35,912 bases of DNA from Melanopsichium pennsylvanicum (taxonomy: Eukaryota; Basidiomycota; Ustilaginomycetes; Ustilaginales), in contig OAPG01000031.1 of NCBI GenBank assembly GCA_900208305.1, forward strand, positions 1 through 35,912. Reading direction: 5' to 3'. Positions 34,216-35,912 of this stretch are shown here, one piece after another. Position 1 is the stretch's first letter; each line of letters opens with the position of its first letter. A program made the position numbers and the translations under genes. The notes under the pieces were generated by a model. It was given only the letters and a program-made list of their open reading frames with translations, was not told the origin of the DNA and did no database searches.

Positions 34216-34424
34216 ATAAAAATGAATAGGAGGGCGAAGCCCATTAGTTCCCTGATTACATTAGTACTTAATTTAATTAGAGTGGTGTAACATTATGAAA
34301 AATGAAATACCTTATCTCTTTTTTTTATTGTCACTTATAAATTTACCGTTTATAATGCGTATAAATAAGATCTTTAATAAGACGTTATATATTAATAGGA
34401 GACAAATATTAGCCGAAATTATAA

Positions 34425-34500
34425 AGCATACTTAGCTAAATTGGTAAAGCGCCTAACTTCGGATTAGGAGATGTAGGGGTTCGAGCCCTCTAGTGTGCTA
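34425..34500 (+). tRNA. trnR: tRNA-Arg (UCG)
   Basis: Acceptor AGCATAC/GTGTGCT, anticodon stem CCTAA/TTAGG with loop CTTCGGA (UCG), T loop TTCGAGC. It reads CGN, in agreement with the frequent CGA codons of cox1, cox2 and atp6. Confidence 0.93.
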
Positions 34501-34817
34501 TAAAATAAAAAATTTATTCTTAATAGTTTTAGAATTTTTATTATGTAAATTATAATTTTAATAAAAATATCTTTACGCCTTATAAATTTACTTTACGATT
34601 TTGTAAGCCGATAGGTTAAATATTAATAAAAAAGAAATAACTTATTTAGCCTAGATTCAGTACCTATACCTATTTCCTAAAAGGTTATAAAAATCGAATA
34701 TTTTTAATTCGATAAAAAGGAACGGCGCGGAGATATACTTTATATAAAAGGACCTAATAAAATAGAGTAGTTTCGTTAGTAGTAAAAAAAGTGTGTTAGG
34801 TAAATAAAATGAAAATA
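34501..34817 (+). other. trnR-trnM spacer
   Basis: AT-rich, no gene seen. The hairpin TAAAAATCGAATATTTTTA lies near 34687. Confidence 0.5.
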
Positions 34818-34891
34818 AGCTGGGAGAGGGACTCGAACCCATCGATTTACCAGTATGAATGGTATGGTTTAACCAGTTAGCCTATTCCAGC
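34818..34891 (-). tRNA. trnM: tRNA-Met (CAU)
   Basis: Minus strand: acceptor GCTGGAA/TCCCAGC (one mismatch), D arm GGCT/AACC, anticodon stem TACCA/TGGTA with loop TTCATAC (CAU), T loop TTCGAGT. Initiator or elongator role is not decided by sequence alone. Confidence 0.88.
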
Positions 34892-35340
34892 AATAGTAGG
34901 GGACTAATTATAATTAGGACAAATTTTGTTTAAATACATTCTATTTACTTAATCCTTCTCCAATCTTTCCGGAGGATGATTAAATTTGGATAGAATAGAT
35001 CATTGTATGTATTTTATTATATTATACGATAATATACTATTATATAGTACTGTATATTCTTAATTATACATGTAACTAATAAATAGTGGATTATATTAGG
35101 AGACAGTTTACATAAAAGAATATTCTATTTATTTACCCCTTCGGAGCGCTAGTAAAACCGTATTCTTTGACTATTTTCTTTAACTTTTCTCTATCCTAGA
35201 TGGAAATATTCTCTAATTTTACTAATCTTGGACCTTTCTACTTTATTCAAGCATAATATTTATAATATAGTCTTACCTATATAAACTTATTATACAATAA
35301 GGGGTGAGAATAAATAATAAAAATCCAATTTTCATATAAT
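34892..35340. other. trnM-trnH spacer
   Basis: About 450 nt. No gene or clear structured RNA seen. A palindromic CCTTCTCCAATCTTTCCGGA stretch near 34953 and TA-rich runs are the only visible features. Confidence 0.4.
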
Positions 35341-35416
35341 GGGTAAAACTCCGGACTTGAACCGGAATGAACGCAACTCCACAGATTGGCGCTTTACCTA
35401 TTAAGCTAGTATTACC
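35341..35416 (-). tRNA. trnH: tRNA-His (GUG)
   Basis: Minus strand: acceptor GGTAATA/TTTTACC with one T-T mismatch, D arm AGCT-type, anticodon loop CTGTGGA (GUG), T arm CCGG-TTCAAGT-CCGG. The discriminator is C, as is typical of tRNA-His. Confidence 0.88.
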
Positions 35417-35589
35417 TTCCTTAATATATTAATTAGTTATATTCCTATAGTACATCTAAATATACTAAAAACGTAAATATCTACTATCTATCCCTAACTA
35501 AATTTGTCTAGTAATCTAAAAAGGATAGTGTATATTTTATTTACTAGCATGTTATAATAATAACTATGATAAATAGAAGACTTATAATA

Positions 35590-35912
35590 CTACAAGCAAA
35601 TAGTAGCGATACTAAAATATTTTATTTTATAACAGCCCGATAATAAATATTCTTGTCCATGCTTGGATAAATAAATAGAAATGGAAACATAAAGCTTAGT
35701 AGTGGTATGGATTGTTTTTAAGATAGGGGGGGATGAATTAGAATCAGTTGTAGAAGAACTAATATATGGAAGACATACCATTGCAACAAGTAGTACTAGA
35801 ATTAGTGGTGTATTGATTAGTGCAGCATTAAGAAGTACAGGGCTTAGTAGAATTATAACTAGAGTAACTAGAGCAATAGCTAGATATAGAGCATAACTAG
35901 TTAGGTTACCAG
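35590..35912 (-). CDS. Unidentified hydrophobic ORF, cut by the window edge
   Basis: Minus strand, open from the right edge to TAG at 35590-35592. The first part, YALYLAIALVTLVIILLSPV and LINTPLILVLLVAMVCLPYI, is two membrane-like segments in codons typical of the core genes here (CTA, GTA, ATT, GCT). After a C7 run near 35726-35732 the sequence (ILKTIHTTTKLYVSISIYL) is less convincing, so the real frame may end or shift there. It may be one end of a complex I subunit gene, but I cannot name it. Confidence 0.35.
   Translation of the reverse strand, partial: GNLTSYALYLAIALVTLVIILLSPVLLNAALINTPLILVLLVAMVCLPYISSSTTDSNSSPPILKTIHTTTKLYVSISIYLSKHGQEYLLSGCYKIKYFSIATICL

Noticed and set aside
34892..35340. 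RNase P RNA gene in this spacer
   Set aside because: No GAGGAAAGTCC-like conserved element found on either strand.
35702..35896. Plus-strand ORF at the right edge
   Set aside because: The minus-strand frame has the hydrophobic character and codon use of the core genes.

Overview
This window is about 36 kb of a fungal mitochondrial genome. The evidence is AT-rich intergenic DNA, intron-split cox1, rnl and atp9, a mitochondrial rps3, complex I (nad6) and eleven recognisable tRNA genes. The short atp8 and the Rps3 suggest an ascomycete, perhaps a complex-I-retaining budding yeast or relative, but the sequence alone does not settle the species. TGA falls where homing-endonuclease families carry Trp, as in mitochondrial code 4. 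The core genes use no TGA, and the one trnW seen has anticodon CCA.

Layout, left to right: the 3' part of cox1 (four exons, three complete group I introns with LAGLIDADG ORFs, plus the tail of a fourth); atp8; atp6 with a downstream cassette (trnR-UCU, a GIY-YIG ORF, a second diverged atp6 3' end); trnV; cox2 with a similar cassette (decayed minus-strand GIY-YIG gene, degraded second cox2 3' half, another fossil endonuclease); trnG(-), rps3(-), trnN(-), a third GIY-YIG fossil, a tRNA relic, trnP(-); then rnl on the minus strand (about 11 kb, six group I introns); nad6(+), trnC, trnW, atp9 (one intron) with a third endonuclease plus displaced 3'-end cassette; trnL, trnR-UCG, trnM(-), trnH(-); and a partial hydrophobic ORF at the right edge.

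Three layers of mobile DNA overlap. (1) Group I introns: three adjacent rnl introns are clear relatives, and the rnl L2449 intron core has a near copy inside atp9. (2) Free-standing GIY-YIG genes sit behind intact atp6, cox2 and atp9, each followed by a displaced, diverged or decayed copy of the host gene's 3' end. This is the signature of an element that replaces the 3' end of the gene it invades. (3) Short GC-rich palindromes occur in many families between genes, in rps3 and, repeatedly, at or near the LAGLIDADG catalytic motifs of endonuclease genes. In three rnl copies, subtracting exactly 11 nt joins the upstream ATG to the motif frame.

The core genes look intact and encode parts of complexes I, IV and V and the mitochondrial ribosome. 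All homology statements come from reading motifs by eye; no database search was run. Intron borders use the group I rule (exon ends in U, intron ends in G) and exon spacing, and should be exact or within a few bases.
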